Assembly (NCBI RefSeq): GCF_010998615.1
Contig: NZ_JAAEAH010000051.1
Span: forward strand, 1 to 64,000
Origin: Myxococcus sp. CA023
Lineage (GTDB): Bacteria > Myxococcota > Myxococcia > Myxococcales > Myxococcaceae
Direction of reading: 5' to 3'
DNA length: 64,000 bases
Shown here: in pieces, positions 1 through 8,720 of the stretch
Numbering within the stretch: the stretch's first letter is position 1
Layout: each line of letters starts with the position of its first letter
Program-made: the position numbers and the translations under genes
Notes under the pieces: generated by a model
Database searches by the model: none
What the model saw: only the letters and a program-made list of their open reading frames with translations
What the model was told of the DNA's origin: nothing

Positions 1-855
1 CCCCCTCAACAGGGCCCCCATTCCTCTTATGCGCCCGAGGTCGCGCGGTTGGTGGGCCACCCGCTGCCCGTCATCCTGGGCAAGGAGGCCTTCAACCAGC
101 TCGTCGTGGACGTGGACTTTCCCAACCGGCGCGTCGCCTTCCACGAGGCGTCCTGCTTCAAGGCGCCGCCGCGAGCAGTGAGGCTCCCGCTGGTCGAGTC
201 CGCGGGGGGCCAGCGCGCCGTCCAGATTTCCATCGAGGGCCGGCCTCCCATTCCGGTGCTGTTCGACGTGGGCAACGGCGGCGCGCTCTCGCTCTAACCC
301 GCCTACTGGCAGCAGGCGGGACTGCTCTCGGGACGGCGCAGCTCCAGGACGCTGTCTGGCGCCGTGGGCGGACTCCGGGAGCGCGATGTGGCCACGCTGA
401 AGGACATCCAGCTCGCCGGCATCACCCTGAAGAACGTGCCCACGGTGTTCGACGACGCGGGCAAGAGTGTCTCCGCCTCGGACCGGCTCCTCGGCAACAT
501 GGGGCTCGCTGTCCTTGCTCGCTTCCGGATGATTACGGACTACGCGACGGACACGCTGATGCTGGTCCCCGATGCCCGAGCGCTGCGGCAGCCCTTCCTC
601 AAGGACCGGTCCGGGCTGATTGCCCTCCCCTCGGAAGGGCGGCTCGTGGTGAAGCTGGTGGCCCCTGGAAGCCCAGCCGCCAGCTCGGGCTGGAAGGTGG
701 GGGACGAAATCGTTGCCATTGATGGGAAGCCCATTGGCACTGATTACGCGGGCACGGAAGCCGCGCGCTGGCGATGCCGCGCAGCCGGTCAGACGGTGGT
801 GCTCACCTTGAAAGACGGCAGCAAGCGCCGGCTCACCTTGCGCGACTATTACTGC
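1..855 (+). pseudogene. Aspartyl protease / PDZ protein, 5' truncated by window edge, broken by in-frame stop
   Basis: Frame 1 is open from the first base, so the gene enters from the left. It encodes a retropepsin-like segment; FDVGNGGALSL near 259-294 resembles a second aspartyl-protease loop (FDTGN..), with Val in place of Thr/Ser. A TAA at 295-297 interrupts it, and the same frame then resumes as convincing protein (PAYWQQAGLLSG onward), including a PDZ domain at about 640-760 (GSPAASSGWKVGDEIVAIDGKPIG region read in parts). After LTLRDYY at about 835-852 the frame carries TGC (853-855) where a TGA would end the protein naturally, and it reads through into the next gene. I infer a nonsense mutation and probably a stop loss. 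A sequencing error or a natural two-gene fusion is the alternative. Confidence 0.7.
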
Positions 856-888
856 GCCATCGTCGCACGCAGCACCGCCTCTGGGCCC

Positions 889-908
889 CGGGGCCTGCCA
901 GGGCCCCG
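889..908 (+). terminator. GC hairpin between protease relic and S41 gene
   Basis: Perfect 7-bp inverted repeat CGGGGCC (889-895) and GGCCCCG (902-908) with a 6-base loop. There is no T tract. It lies where the upstream gene should have ended, consistent with an old intergenic hairpin now inside a continuous open frame. Confidence 0.3.
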
Positions 909-969
909 CGGGGACTGGGGTAGGGAACCCTGCTCCGGCGCGCCTGCTCGTGATATCACCGGCGGCTCG

Positions 970-2520
970 ATGCCTTCCCTGAAGCGCCGAGCCACCGCGG
1001 CCCCGACGGTCCACCCACGCCATGGTGTCGCCCATCGAGTCCACTGCCTGGTCTACCCGCTCATCGCCGTCTGTTGCGTTGTCCTGAGCGCGACGCCTGC
1101 AACGGCCTGTCCGTCCGGAGAACTGGAGCCGCGACAGGCTCGCGAGGACCTGGAGTTGGCCATCTCCGCCGTGGAAGCCGCCATTCCGGACCTCTTGTGG
1201 CGGCAAAGTCCTCGTGAATGGGCTCGACGCAAGGCGCAGGCTCGCGCGCTCGCGGCGAAGGTCACGACGGAAGAGGCGCTGTTCCGCGCACTGCGCCCGT
1301 TGCTCTCCGGGATTGGGGAGGGCCATTTGTCGGTCGCGCGCAGCCCGGGCATGAACTGCCGCTACCGCGAGCATGCACGGCTCTTTCCCTTGGACCTCCT
1401 CTGGCGGGACGATGGGATGTTCGTCATCGCCGGCTACGGGGCGGCCTCGGACATTCCCCCGGGAACGCGCCTGCTCTCCATCAACGGGGAGGGACGCAAG
1501 GCGCTCCTGGCCGAAATGATGCGCGTCAGCCCGCATGACGGCGCCATTGAAACGGGTGTGATGCGGGACCGCGGAGGTGCTGGCTATGCCCGGGTCCGCT
1601 GGTGGATGCGCGGCGATGAAGCGGGCTACGACGTTCACTTGCGCTTGCCAGATGGGAAAGCCATGCGTCGTCGGCTCGAGCCCGTCACTGTCGCGACACG
1701 GCCGCCACCGTCAGACGACGCCTCGCCCCTCGCCACGTTGAGCTGGGTGGATGACACCACGGCCTATCTCCATGTCCCGACCTTCAGCAACCGGAGGTAC
1801 CGGGAGGCCGGCGCGGCCTTCGAGCCGACGATGCGCGCCCACTTCGAGGCGCTCGTGGCACGTGGCGCGCGCAACCTGATTCTGGACCTGCGTGACAACG
1901 GCGGTGGTTCGGAGCCCAATGAGAGCATCCTCTTCTCGCATCTGGTCACGGAGCCTCTTCAAAAATACGCCTCGGTCCGCACGCGTCCGAACCACCTGCG
2001 TGTGACCACCACGACGGGCCGGGTGTTCGAACACGAAATCTATGACGCGGAGGAACTGGCCACCGTCCAGGCCCGGGCCGACGGCCACCTGCTGCGCATC
2101 AACGCGCCGCCCGAAGGCTTGATGACGCGCTGGTCGCGCGCTCAACCCGTCTTCGAAGGGAGGCTGGTGGTGCTGGCAGGCGGCGCGACGTTCTCAGGAG
2201 GCGCGGAGCTGGCCTCCATGCTCCGCGCGACGGAGCGAGGGCTCTTTGTCGGCGAGGAGGTGGGGGGCACCTACGGCGGCAACACCAGCGGCTACAAGTG
2301 GGACCTCGTCCTGCCCCACTCGGGAATGGAGCTTGGCATTCCCTTGCTGGCCTTCCGCTTCGTCTGGCCCGAGCCCCAACCCCATCGGGGCGCGATGCCT
2401 CACTGCCCTGTGCAGCCCTCGGTGGGGGAGAAGCGCGTCGAGAACGACGCCGCGTACCGCATCGCGGTCCAAGCGCTCCAGCGGTCATGGACCCGGCCCT
2501 CGCGTCGCGTGTGTTCTTGA
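970..2520 (+). CDS. S41 family peptidase (secreted)
   Basis: A 516-residue protein if started at the ATG at 970; the frame is open further upstream only because the preceding pseudogene reads into it. The N-terminus has a basic stretch, then a hydrophobic segment (LVYPLIAVCCVVLSATPATA), suggesting export. The C-terminal half is a tail-specific-protease fold: NLILDLRDNGGG, then GGATFSGGAE with the probable catalytic Ser, then VGEEVGGTYGGNTSG. The Glu-containing GEE..GG motif fits the S41B/IRBP-like branch rather than the Ser-Lys CtpA branch. The likely role is periplasmic or extracellular proteolysis; the substrate is unknown. The exact start is uncertain. Confidence 0.75.
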   Translation: MPSLKRRATAAPTVHPRHGVAHRVHCLVYPLIAVCCVVLSATPATACPSGELEPRQAREDLELAISAVEAAIPDLLWRQSPREWARRKAQARALAAKVTTEEALFRALRPLLSGIGEGHLSVARSPGMNCRYREHARLFPLDLLWRDDGMFVIAGYGAASDIPPGTRLLSINGEGRKALLAEMMRVSPHDGAIETGVMRDRGGAGYARVRWWMRGDEAGYDVHLRLPDGKAMRRRLEPVTVATRPPPSDDASPLATLSWVDDTTAYLHVPTFSNRRYREAGAAFEPTMRAHFEALVARGARNLILDLRDNGGGSEPNESILFSHLVTEPLQKYASVRTRPNHLRVTTTTGRVFEHEIYDAEELATVQARADGHLLRINAPPEGLMTRWSRAQPVFEGRLVVLAGGATFSGGAELASMLRATERGLFVGEEVGGTYGGNTSGYKWDLVLPHSGMELGIPLLAFRFVWPEPQPHRGAMPHCPVQPSVGEKRVENDAAYRIAVQALQRSWTRPSRRVCS

Positions 2521-2558
2521 CGCGAGGGCGGGCCCCTGCGGAAGCGCGCTGCGCACCC

Positions 2559-2696
2559 ATGCTATGCGCGGGCAAGGGCGCTGTGGTGCACCGCTTCACG
2601 GACGGCAACCTGAACCTCATCGGCAACCACATGATGGACACGATGTACCTGAAGCACCGCGTGCCCTTCGAGCAGGCGCGCGCCGGGCAGTTCTGA
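2559..2696 (+). pseudogene. Orphan C-terminal coding fragment
   Basis: A 45-codon frame from ATG 2559 to TGA 2694-2696. From about 2583 nearly every codon ends in G or C, as in the real genes here, and the peptide (NLNLIGNHMMDTMYLKHRV region) looks like genuine protein. It is too short for a whole domain and has no clear ribosome site. I do not recognise the family. The best reading is the 3' end of a deleted gene; a true small protein is possible. Confidence 0.35.
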
Positions 2697-2759
2697 CCGG
2701 CGCCGCGCGCGGGTGACGTTCCACGAGGGCTCGTGCACACGCACGGGCCCTTCGTCGTT

Positions 2760-3257
2760 TCAGGCGACGGTCCATCCTCGGACGTCGTGGCGAAGAAAGA
2801 CCTTCGAGGGCTCCGCCTCGACGACGCGGGTGGCCATGGCCCTCAGCCGGAGCTTGTCCCGCTTGCTCAGGTCCCTCCAGGGCAAGAACAGGTGCGAGTT
2901 CCGCGAGCGCCAGAGCACCACGCCCCTCCAGCCACCCTTCATTGCCTGGTCGTGAAGGAAGGAATCGAGCTGCTGGGTGAGCGTCACGGGCTTCAGCTCG
3001 GGGCTGAGCAGGAAGTCGAGCACGGCAACCTGTCTGGATTCGACGGCCCTCACGATGGCGCTCGCGACGACCACCGAGCGCAGGTTCGGGAAGGCCTGCT
3101 TCGAGAGGATGGCCTGGACCTCGCTCACGGCCCCTTTGTCGATGGCGCGGTAGAGCGTCTGGGTGTGCCGCTTCTCGCGCGAGACCGAGAAGCGCCAGAG
3201 CAGGACCAGCGCCGTGAACGGCAGGACCGCCAGGAGCCACTCCTTCAGCGTCGTCAT
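2760..3257 (-). CDS. Membrane-anchored ankyrin-like protein
   Basis: 165 residues. The N-terminus is a single hydrophobic helix (LLAVLPFTALVLLWRF, about residues 8-23). It is followed by helix-turn-helix repeats resembling degenerate ankyrin units: LYRAIDKGAVSEVQAIL, then VVASAIVRAVESRQVAVLDFLL. This suggests a small inner-membrane protein with a cytoplasmic protein-binding domain. No catalytic motif is visible. It stands alone on the minus strand between remnants and the ceramidase-like gene. The ankyrin assignment rests on repeat spacing by eye. Confidence 0.6.
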   Translation of the reverse strand: MTTLKEWLLAVLPFTALVLLWRFSVSREKRHTQTLYRAIDKGAVSEVQAILSKQAFPNLRSVVVASAIVRAVESRQVAVLDFLLSPELKPVTLTQQLDSFLHDQAMKGGWRGVVLWRSRNSHLFLPWRDLSKRDKLRLRAMATRVVEAEPSKVFLRHDVRGWTVA

Positions 3258-3374
3258 GCGTCTGTCATAGCATCGGGTCCTGGCTTGCAGGGGCGTCCCG
3301 GGTGGCTTCGAAGATGCTGGCTGAGGGCGTCGCGGCCCGTGCGTGGCGTCCCGCGGACAGCCGACGTCGCAGGG

Positions 3375-4697
3375 TCAGGGGCTCTCGAGGCTGGATGCCG
3401 TCAACGCGGCGGCCCGGACGAAGGTCTCGAGGAGCTCGGGGCCAAAGTACTGGAGCTGACTCTCACCGCTCCGATTCCGGACGTGCTCGGGCGAATCCAG
3501 ATAGCCGATGTAGTCACCCGTGAGCGAGATGACGCGGGTTGCGCCGCCCGCTGCCTCGAGCAGGCGGCCCGCTGGAAGCGTCACTTCGGCTGGCACGAAC
3601 AGCAAGCTCACGGACCCCAGGCTCAGTCGAGAGGCCTCGGCCTGGCGAGGGCCCAGGTGGCACAGGGCGTTCTCGGTGACGCCGTGCAGGCCGACGGGCA
3701 CGAGTCGGCTTGCATCGGGGCGCGGGAGCTTCACCTGGACCCGCGTGTAGGCCAGTCCCTCCGCCGGGACGGGAGCGGGATGGATGCCGCGAGCCGCGTG
3801 CGTCAGGAGCGTTGCGAAGAGCGCATCCCGGGAGGGGGAGTCGCTCTCCTGTGAGGGGAGGGTTGCCCGAGCATTCCCGACCATGCCCTGGAGGAAGAGA
3901 ACCACTCCACCTTCCTCCTCCCGCGTGCGGCTGTACCGCCCCGGATAGTCTCCCGAGAGGGTCCGGGACTTGTGGGGGGCGAGCGTCGGATGCGCCGAGA
4001 AGATGGAGAGCTCCGCGACCTTCCGCTGCTCGTGTCGGAAGACCAGACGTGTCAACCGGGCATCGACATGGGGTTCGGCGCGACCGCGAGAGACGATGAG
4101 GTCGGGGACGATGCCCTCACCCAGCTCGACGGAGACCGGGGTGAGTGTGTCCACCGCCCGCCGCAAGGCGCTGCTTGTCGCCGCGATGATGGCTTCTCTC
4201 GCGGCTGGGCGGAACCGCCCGACTCCGCCGAGCTGGAAGAGGGAGGACGGTTCGTAGCTCCCCATGGAGGAATGGGTGTGCGTGGCCGTCACGAACAGCT
4301 CGGTGACCTTCAACTCCTGGAGGAGGGCCGCCAGGGAGAGTCGCATCGAGGAAGGGGGGGTCAACAGCTCCGTCGAGACGATGGCCACGCGGACGTCGCC
4401 AGACTGGAGCACCAGGGCCCTGACGGCCAGTGGAGTGGTTGCTTCCGTGGCCGCGGGGCGCAAGGGGCCATAACCGGCGGAAGCGACCGGCAAGGGCGCG
4501 ATGATGTCCTCCACTCCCGCGCCAGCCTGGAGCGGCCCCTTGACCACGTCGGCGGCGGCAACGCGGGGGCTCTCGGAAAGGGGCGCCGGGCACCACCAGT
4601 CCACGGCTGCGATGGCATAGAGGCCGAGGATGAAGAGGAGCGGCGCACCCAGTCTCTTGAGCCATGGCCGGAGGCGGTGCTGTGGGCTCGGGGACAT
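3375..4697 (-). CDS. Neutral/alkaline ceramidase-domain protein
   Basis: 440 residues from the ATG at 4697, which places one hydrophobic anchor (LGAPLLFILGLYAIAAVDWW) near the N-terminus; upstream in-frame ATGs would add about 45 uncharacteristic residues. The body matches the N-terminal domain of neutral/alkaline non-lysosomal ceramidases: AGVEDIIAPLP, then VRALVLQSGDVRVAIVSTELL, then the zinc-ligand region TATHTHSSMGSYE. It also has SAHPTLAPH and LFLQGMVGNARA. Canonical enzymes are longer and have a C-terminal Ig-like domain, absent here. Sphingolipid amidase activity is therefore plausible but unproven. Myxobacteria make sphingolipids, which fits. Confidence 0.7.
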   Translation of the reverse strand: MSPSPQHRLRPWLKRLGAPLLFILGLYAIAAVDWWCPAPLSESPRVAAADVVKGPLQAGAGVEDIIAPLPVASAGYGPLRPAATEATTPLAVRALVLQSGDVRVAIVSTELLTPPSSMRLSLAALLQELKVTELFVTATHTHSSMGSYEPSSLFQLGGVGRFRPAAREAIIAATSSALRRAVDTLTPVSVELGEGIVPDLIVSRGRAEPHVDARLTRLVFRHEQRKVAELSIFSAHPTLAPHKSRTLSGDYPGRYSRTREEEGGVVLFLQGMVGNARATLPSQESDSPSRDALFATLLTHAARGIHPAPVPAEGLAYTRVQVKLPRPDASRLVPVGLHGVTENALCHLGPRQAEASRLSLGSVSLLFVPAEVTLPAGRLLEAAGGATRVISLTGDYIGYLDSPEHVRNRSGESQLQYFGPELLETFVRAAALTASSLESP

Positions 4698-4853
4698 GCG
4701 CCGGACTGAGAGGGTGGGGAGCGCCCGGCAATAGCAACCTCGAATGGGTGCGTCAATCCATCGGGTCGCCTCTCGGAGGAGCATGCCGTGGCATGCTCGC
4801 CCCGAGAGGCAGGAGCCAGTGGCCTCGCTCACCCAGCGTGGGGCTCGGGCGGC

Positions 4854-5025
4854 TTAGTACAGGCAGTCGCCATTGCACGCGTAGACCCAGCCGGTGCCGC
4901 ACCCCGTGGGGGTTGTAGCTACAGGCCGTTCCGGTCGTGCAGAACGTCAGGATGGGGCAATAGTCCGAGGCCGTGCTGCAGATGCAGTTGGCGCGGCTGT
5001 GGCGCCCTCTGCGCGGACGCACCAC
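4854..5025 (-). pseudogene. Cys-rich secreted peptide remnant, frameshifted
   Basis: On the minus strand the peptide NCICSTASDYCPILTFCTTG..ACSYNP is followed, only after a one-base correction around C4/G5 runs at 4902-4912, by GCGTGWVYACNGDCLY and a TAA at 4854-4856. The dense Cys spacing on both sides of the shift shows that both halves belong to one former protein. The N-terminus, presumably a signal peptide, is gone. Cys-rich small lipoproteins of this look are common in myxobacteria. A single sequencing indel would also explain the shift but not the missing start. Confidence 0.5.
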
Positions 5026-5039
5026 TCACAACCTTCTCT

Positions 5040-5229
5040 TCGACGAGATGACCGAGCTTCAGGACTCGTTACGCTCGGGGCTCGCCTACTATCGTGCGCG
5101 GCCCCAGGCGGTGCTCAAGCTTCTCGGCTCTCTCTGGAACCCGACCACATCAGCCGAGGCGTGAATGAGGACATCAAGAGGGCGATGGAGCGCGCGAACG
5201 TCACGGGAGCAGAGTTCGAGGAGGTCTAG
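5040..5229 (+). pseudogene. Degenerate coding debris in two frames
   Basis: One frame gives FDEMTELQDSLRSGLAYYRA...VLKLLGSLWNP ending at 5164. A second gives DHISRGVNEDIKRAMERA...GAEFEEV ending with TAG at 5227-5229. Both look like real protein but neither has a usable start. The first faintly recalls the C-terminal helix of DUF1553-type proteins; I would not rely on that. Together with the neighbouring Cys-rich relic it makes 4.75-5.23 kb a patch of gene decay. Confidence 0.35.
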
Positions 5230-5244
5230 GCGCTCGTAGGTCCA

Positions 5245-5691
5245 CTAGGCCCCGAGTGTTTTGCGCATGTTGCGGTGGGGGACGCCCACCTCGGTGTAGG
5301 GGTCGCCGAAGACGGCGTAACCCAGTCGTTCATAGAACGGGACCGCCGGTTCGCGCGCGTGCAGGTGGACATGGGTGAAGCCGCGCCGCACCAGCTCCGC
5401 TTCCAGCGTGCGCACCAGCCGGGCACCCAGCCCCTTCCCCTGAAGGTGGGAGGACACGGCCATCTGGAACAGCCGTCCGCCGTGGGCATCCTCGGGGTTG
5501 AAGAGGACGCAGCCGAGCACCACCTCCTCCTGGTGCGCCACCAGGTGCAGGCTGTCCGCCTCGAAGGGAAAGGCCACGTCGTCACGGGTGTAGCCGAGCG
5601 GCTCGCGCAGCACGCGGAAGCGCAGCTCCAGCTCACCCGCGTAGAGCGGATGCCCGGGGTGGATGAAGGTGAAGGTGGTGCCGGCCGTCAC
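5245..5691 (-). CDS. GNAT family N-acetyltransferase (ElaA-like)
   Basis: 148 residues from a GTG at 5689-5691. The features of an ElaA-type GNAT are in order: ELELRFRVLREPLGY at the N-terminus, VLGCVLFNPE, the acetyl-CoA loop region QMAVSSHLQGKGLGARLV (Q-x-x-G-x-G/A), and a C-terminal VPFYERLGYAVFGDPY. The upstream TonB-receptor stop (TGA 5693-5695) is separated from this GTG by one base, so translation is probably coupled. A longer in-frame extension upstream is only a shadow of the receptor gene. The acceptor substrate is unknown. Confidence 0.85.
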   Translation of the reverse strand: MTAGTTFTFIHPGHPLYAGELELRFRVLREPLGYTRDDVAFPFEADSLHLVAHQEEVVLGCVLFNPEDAHGGRLFQMAVSSHLQGKGLGARLVRTLEAELVRRGFTHVHLHAREPAVPFYERLGYAVFGDPYTEVGVPHRNMRKTLGA

Positions 5692-5692
5692 G

Positions 5693-8527
5693 TCAGAAAG
5701 TCCCCGTGAGCTGGAGCGTGAAGGTGCGGCCGTACTGGGGCACGGGGGCGATGGAGTTCTCGTCCGACACCGGCAGCGAGTAACGGGCGTCCAGCAGGTT
5801 GTGCACGCCGGCGAAGTAGCGCAGGGGGCCGTAGTCACCCGACAGGCCGAAGCCCACCAGCAGTGCCTCGCCGCTGTCCGCGCCGCCCGGGCCGGTGGGC
5901 CGGGCGCTCTGGTAGATGGCCTGGGTGGCCACGCGCATGTCGCCGGCGCCAATGGGCAGCATCATCCGGCCCGCCACCAGGTGCGCGGGCGCCGCGTTGG
6001 CCACTTCCTCCGAGGCGTTGCGCAGCGTCACGTAGGAGTAGCTCACGTCCACCATCAGCCAGCGGCCCGGCTGCCAGTGCACGCCGGCCTCGGCGCCCCA
6101 GGCGAGTGTGGTGCCGTCGGTGTTCATGAAGCGCAGACAGGCGGCGGTGCCGCAGTCGCCTGAAGCCGAGTCTTCCGCGGTGAGCTGCACCAGGCTGGAG
6201 ATGCGGTTGTGGTAGCCGGCGACGGTGAGGCGCAGCTCGTCCGTCAGGTCGTGCGAGTGTTCCAGCTCGAAGGTGGTGATGGTCTCTGGCCGCAGGTTCA
6301 GCGCCGCGCCCTGGGAGATGCCGTCCGCGTAGTAGAGCTCGTAGACGTTGGGCGCGCGGAAGGCGTTACCCGCCACCAGCTTGGTGAGGCCCTGCTCGTA
6401 GGGCCGGGCGATGACGGCCAGACGAGGGGTGATGGGCGTGCTGTCCAGGTCCACGTACTTGTCCAGGCGCAGACCGGCCGACACGCTCAGCCGCGGGTGG
6501 ATCTTCCACTCGTCGAGCAGGTACGCGGACACCAGCGTGCGCGCCTGCGTCTCCAGGGGCAAATCACCGGCGTCCTGACGGACGCGAAGCTGCGCCTGGC
6601 CTTCCACGCCGAGCGTGAAGACGTTGCCCTCGAACAGGCCGATGCGCGCGCGGGCCTCGCCGGTGAGCCAGTCCGCCGCGCCGCCCTCGGTCCGGGCGCC
6701 GCCGTCCTCCTCCGGGTAGACGTAGGTGCCCTCGTAGCGGCTGATGTCGAACGCACCGCGCACGGACAGGCTGAAGCGCTCGGTGAACTGGCGCTCGTAG
6801 CGGGCCTCGGCGAAGGCGCGCAGGTCCTGCACGAAGTTGCCCTCCGTGCCGGGCACGGTGCCATAGGGCGCGGTGGGCAGCTCCTTGTTGCGCACGTTGA
6901 ATTGGGCCTGGAAGGACAGGTCGCCCAGCCGGGCGCGGAGGGAGCCACCGGCGGCGCGCTCCGCGTCCAGCCCGGTGATGATGGGGCCGTTGGTGCCCAG
7001 CCGGGTGGTGTCCGCGCCCGTGGACGTCAAGGCGCCGGCGCTCACCAGCACCGACCGGTTGCCGTCCTCCCACGACGCGGTGGCGTGTCCCCGGGTGGTG
7101 CCGAGCGCGCCCACCGCGCCCGTGACTTCCAGGTGCTTGTCCGAACCCAGCGACTCACGGGGGACCACGTTGATGACGGCGAAGAAGGCGCCCGTGCCGT
7201 ACAGGGCGCTGCCAGGGCCGCGCACCACCTCGATGCGCTCCACTTCATGGATGTCCACGCTGAGGTCGCGGGCGGCGAAGCCCTGGCCGGCCCAGACGTC
7301 GTTCATGGAGTGGCCATCCCAGAGGATGAGGATGCGCGTGTTGAGGTCGCCCGGCGGGGAGAAGCCGCGCACGCCCATGTACGTATAGGTCCGGTCGTCG
7401 GTGAGATAGAAGCCGCGCACACCGGCCACGGCCTCGGCGACGGTGCGCCAGCCGAAGGCGCGCAGCTCCTCCTGTGTGAGCACGGTGGTGGAGGCAGGCG
7501 CTTCGTCGACGGCGACCAGGCTCTTCGATGCGGCGCGCACCGGAGGCGGCGCGTAGCGCAGCTCGGCGTGGACCTTCACTTCTTCCTCGGCCACCACCTT
7601 CACCGTCTGGCGGAGCGGGCGCACCTCGCGGCTCTCCACCTCCAGCGTGTGCTCGCCTTCGGGGAGGGTGACGACGGTGGGGGTGAAGCCGGCGGGCTTG
7701 CCATCCACGCGCACCGTGGCGCCGTCGCGGTTGGCGGTGACGACGAGCCGCCCGGTGGGCCGGTCCTGGGGACGCAGCACCACGGCGACAGGCACGTTGC
7801 CGTCGGCGGGGACATCCACCACGTACTGGCTGGGGGCGTAGCCGGGGGCGCGCACGTGCAGCACGCGCTGGCCGGGAGGCAGCCGCACGCGGCCGGGCAC
7901 GCGGGCCAGGATGGTGCCGTTGGGGGCGTCGCGAATCTCGGCGCCCTCCGGCGTGCCCGTCACCTCCACGCCGCCGGTGATGAGCGTGAGGTCGAAGGTC
8001 TGGTCCGTCTCACGGCCGCGCACCAGGGTGAGCGTGGCCTCCGTGGCGCGGTAACCGTCCTTCTTCACCATGATTTTGTGACGGCCGGGCGTCAGCGCGA
8101 GCGTCTGCGGAGAGCGGCCCCGGCTGCCCAGGTCCATGCGGTCCACGTAGACGTCGGCGCCCTTGGGGTTGGTGGTGACGCGCACCAGCGCGACCTTGGG
8201 ACGGAGCCGGTCCACGGAGCGGGAGACCTCGGCGGCGTCCTCCTTGGGCAGGTCCTCTGTGAGCAGGTCGTTGTAGTAGCGGTACGCCTCGTTGAACTTG
8301 CCCAGCGCCTCGAAGCAGCGGGCGATGTTGAAGAGGACGTTCCGGTTGGGCACCAGGCGGTAGCTGGTGAAGTAGGAGCGCAACGCCTCGGCGTACTGCC
8401 CCTTGGAATAGGCATCGTTGCCGAGCTCGAACGCGATGTCCGCTTCATCCGCGTTGTTGTCCGCGAGCACGGGCGCGGACAGGAGGAACATCGAGAGGAC
8501 GAACGCGAAAGAACGGGAGGAACGCAT
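5693..8527 (-). CDS. TonB-dependent receptor with N-terminal TPR and three PEGA domains
   Basis: 944 residues from ATG 8527, directly before a signal peptide (FAFVLSMFLLSAPVLA). Order: TPR-like helices at about 30-90 (ELGNDAYSKGQYAEALRSYF; LFNIARCFEALGKFNEAYRYY); three PEGA-type beta domains at about 112-182, 184-252 and 257-325 (KGADVYVDRMDLG; EGAEIRDAPNG; DGATVRVDGKPAG); a plug at about 340-470 (RILILWDGHSMNDVW; VERIEVVRGPGSALYGTGAF); then an outer-membrane beta barrel ending in Phe (TLQLTGTF). TPR and PEGA usually sit in separate periplasmic or kinase-linked proteins; here they precede the plug, probably in the periplasm. The ligand is unknown. It is probably co-transcribed with the GNAT gene. 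Confidence 0.85.
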   Translation of the reverse strand: MRSSRSFAFVLSMFLLSAPVLADNNADEADIAFELGNDAYSKGQYAEALRSYFTSYRLVPNRNVLFNIARCFEALGKFNEAYRYYNDLLTEDLPKEDAAEVSRSVDRLRPKVALVRVTTNPKGADVYVDRMDLGSRGRSPQTLALTPGRHKIMVKKDGYRATEATLTLVRGRETDQTFDLTLITGGVEVTGTPEGAEIRDAPNGTILARVPGRVRLPPGQRVLHVRAPGYAPSQYVVDVPADGNVPVAVVLRPQDRPTGRLVVTANRDGATVRVDGKPAGFTPTVVTLPEGEHTLEVESREVRPLRQTVKVVAEEEVKVHAELRYAPPPVRAASKSLVAVDEAPASTTVLTQEELRAFGWRTVAEAVAGVRGFYLTDDRTYTYMGVRGFSPPGDLNTRILILWDGHSMNDVWAGQGFAARDLSVDIHEVERIEVVRGPGSALYGTGAFFAVINVVPRESLGSDKHLEVTGAVGALGTTRGHATASWEDGNRSVLVSAGALTSTGADTTRLGTNGPIITGLDAERAAGGSLRARLGDLSFQAQFNVRNKELPTAPYGTVPGTEGNFVQDLRAFAEARYERQFTERFSLSVRGAFDISRYEGTYVYPEEDGGARTEGGAADWLTGEARARIGLFEGNVFTLGVEGQAQLRVRQDAGDLPLETQARTLVSAYLLDEWKIHPRLSVSAGLRLDKYVDLDSTPITPRLAVIARPYEQGLTKLVAGNAFRAPNVYELYYADGISQGAALNLRPETITTFELEHSHDLTDELRLTVAGYHNRISSLVQLTAEDSASGDCGTAACLRFMNTDGTTLAWGAEAGVHWQPGRWLMVDVSYSYVTLRNASEEVANAAPAHLVAGRMMLPIGAGDMRVATQAIYQSARPTGPGGADSGEALLVGFGLSGDYGPLRYFAGVHNLLDARYSLPVSDENSIAPVPQYGRTFTLQLTGTF

Positions 8528-8720
8528 GGGACGCCAAGCATTCTTCCCTCTCTGGCGTGAGAGGTCCATGGGGGCTTATGGGTTGGCCAGTGGGTGTCGG
8601 ACCTGATGGGTAATGTCGAGCCTGGACATGCAACGAGGAGTGGGGTTCCACTCCGGGGAGGCGGGGGCCATGATTCAGGAGCTGTCGGCCATCACGGTGA
8701 GAGAGGAACGGGACACGGGA

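Noticed and set aside
4753-5051. Overlapping plus-strand ORFs at 4788-5051 and 4894-5229 as intact genes
   Set aside because: They overlap the Cys-rich relic, change frame mid-domain and lack ribosome sites; treated as debris.
6209-8560. 783-codon plus-strand frame opposite the TonB receptor
   Set aside because: Composition typical of an antisense shadow; the receptor motifs are on the other strand.
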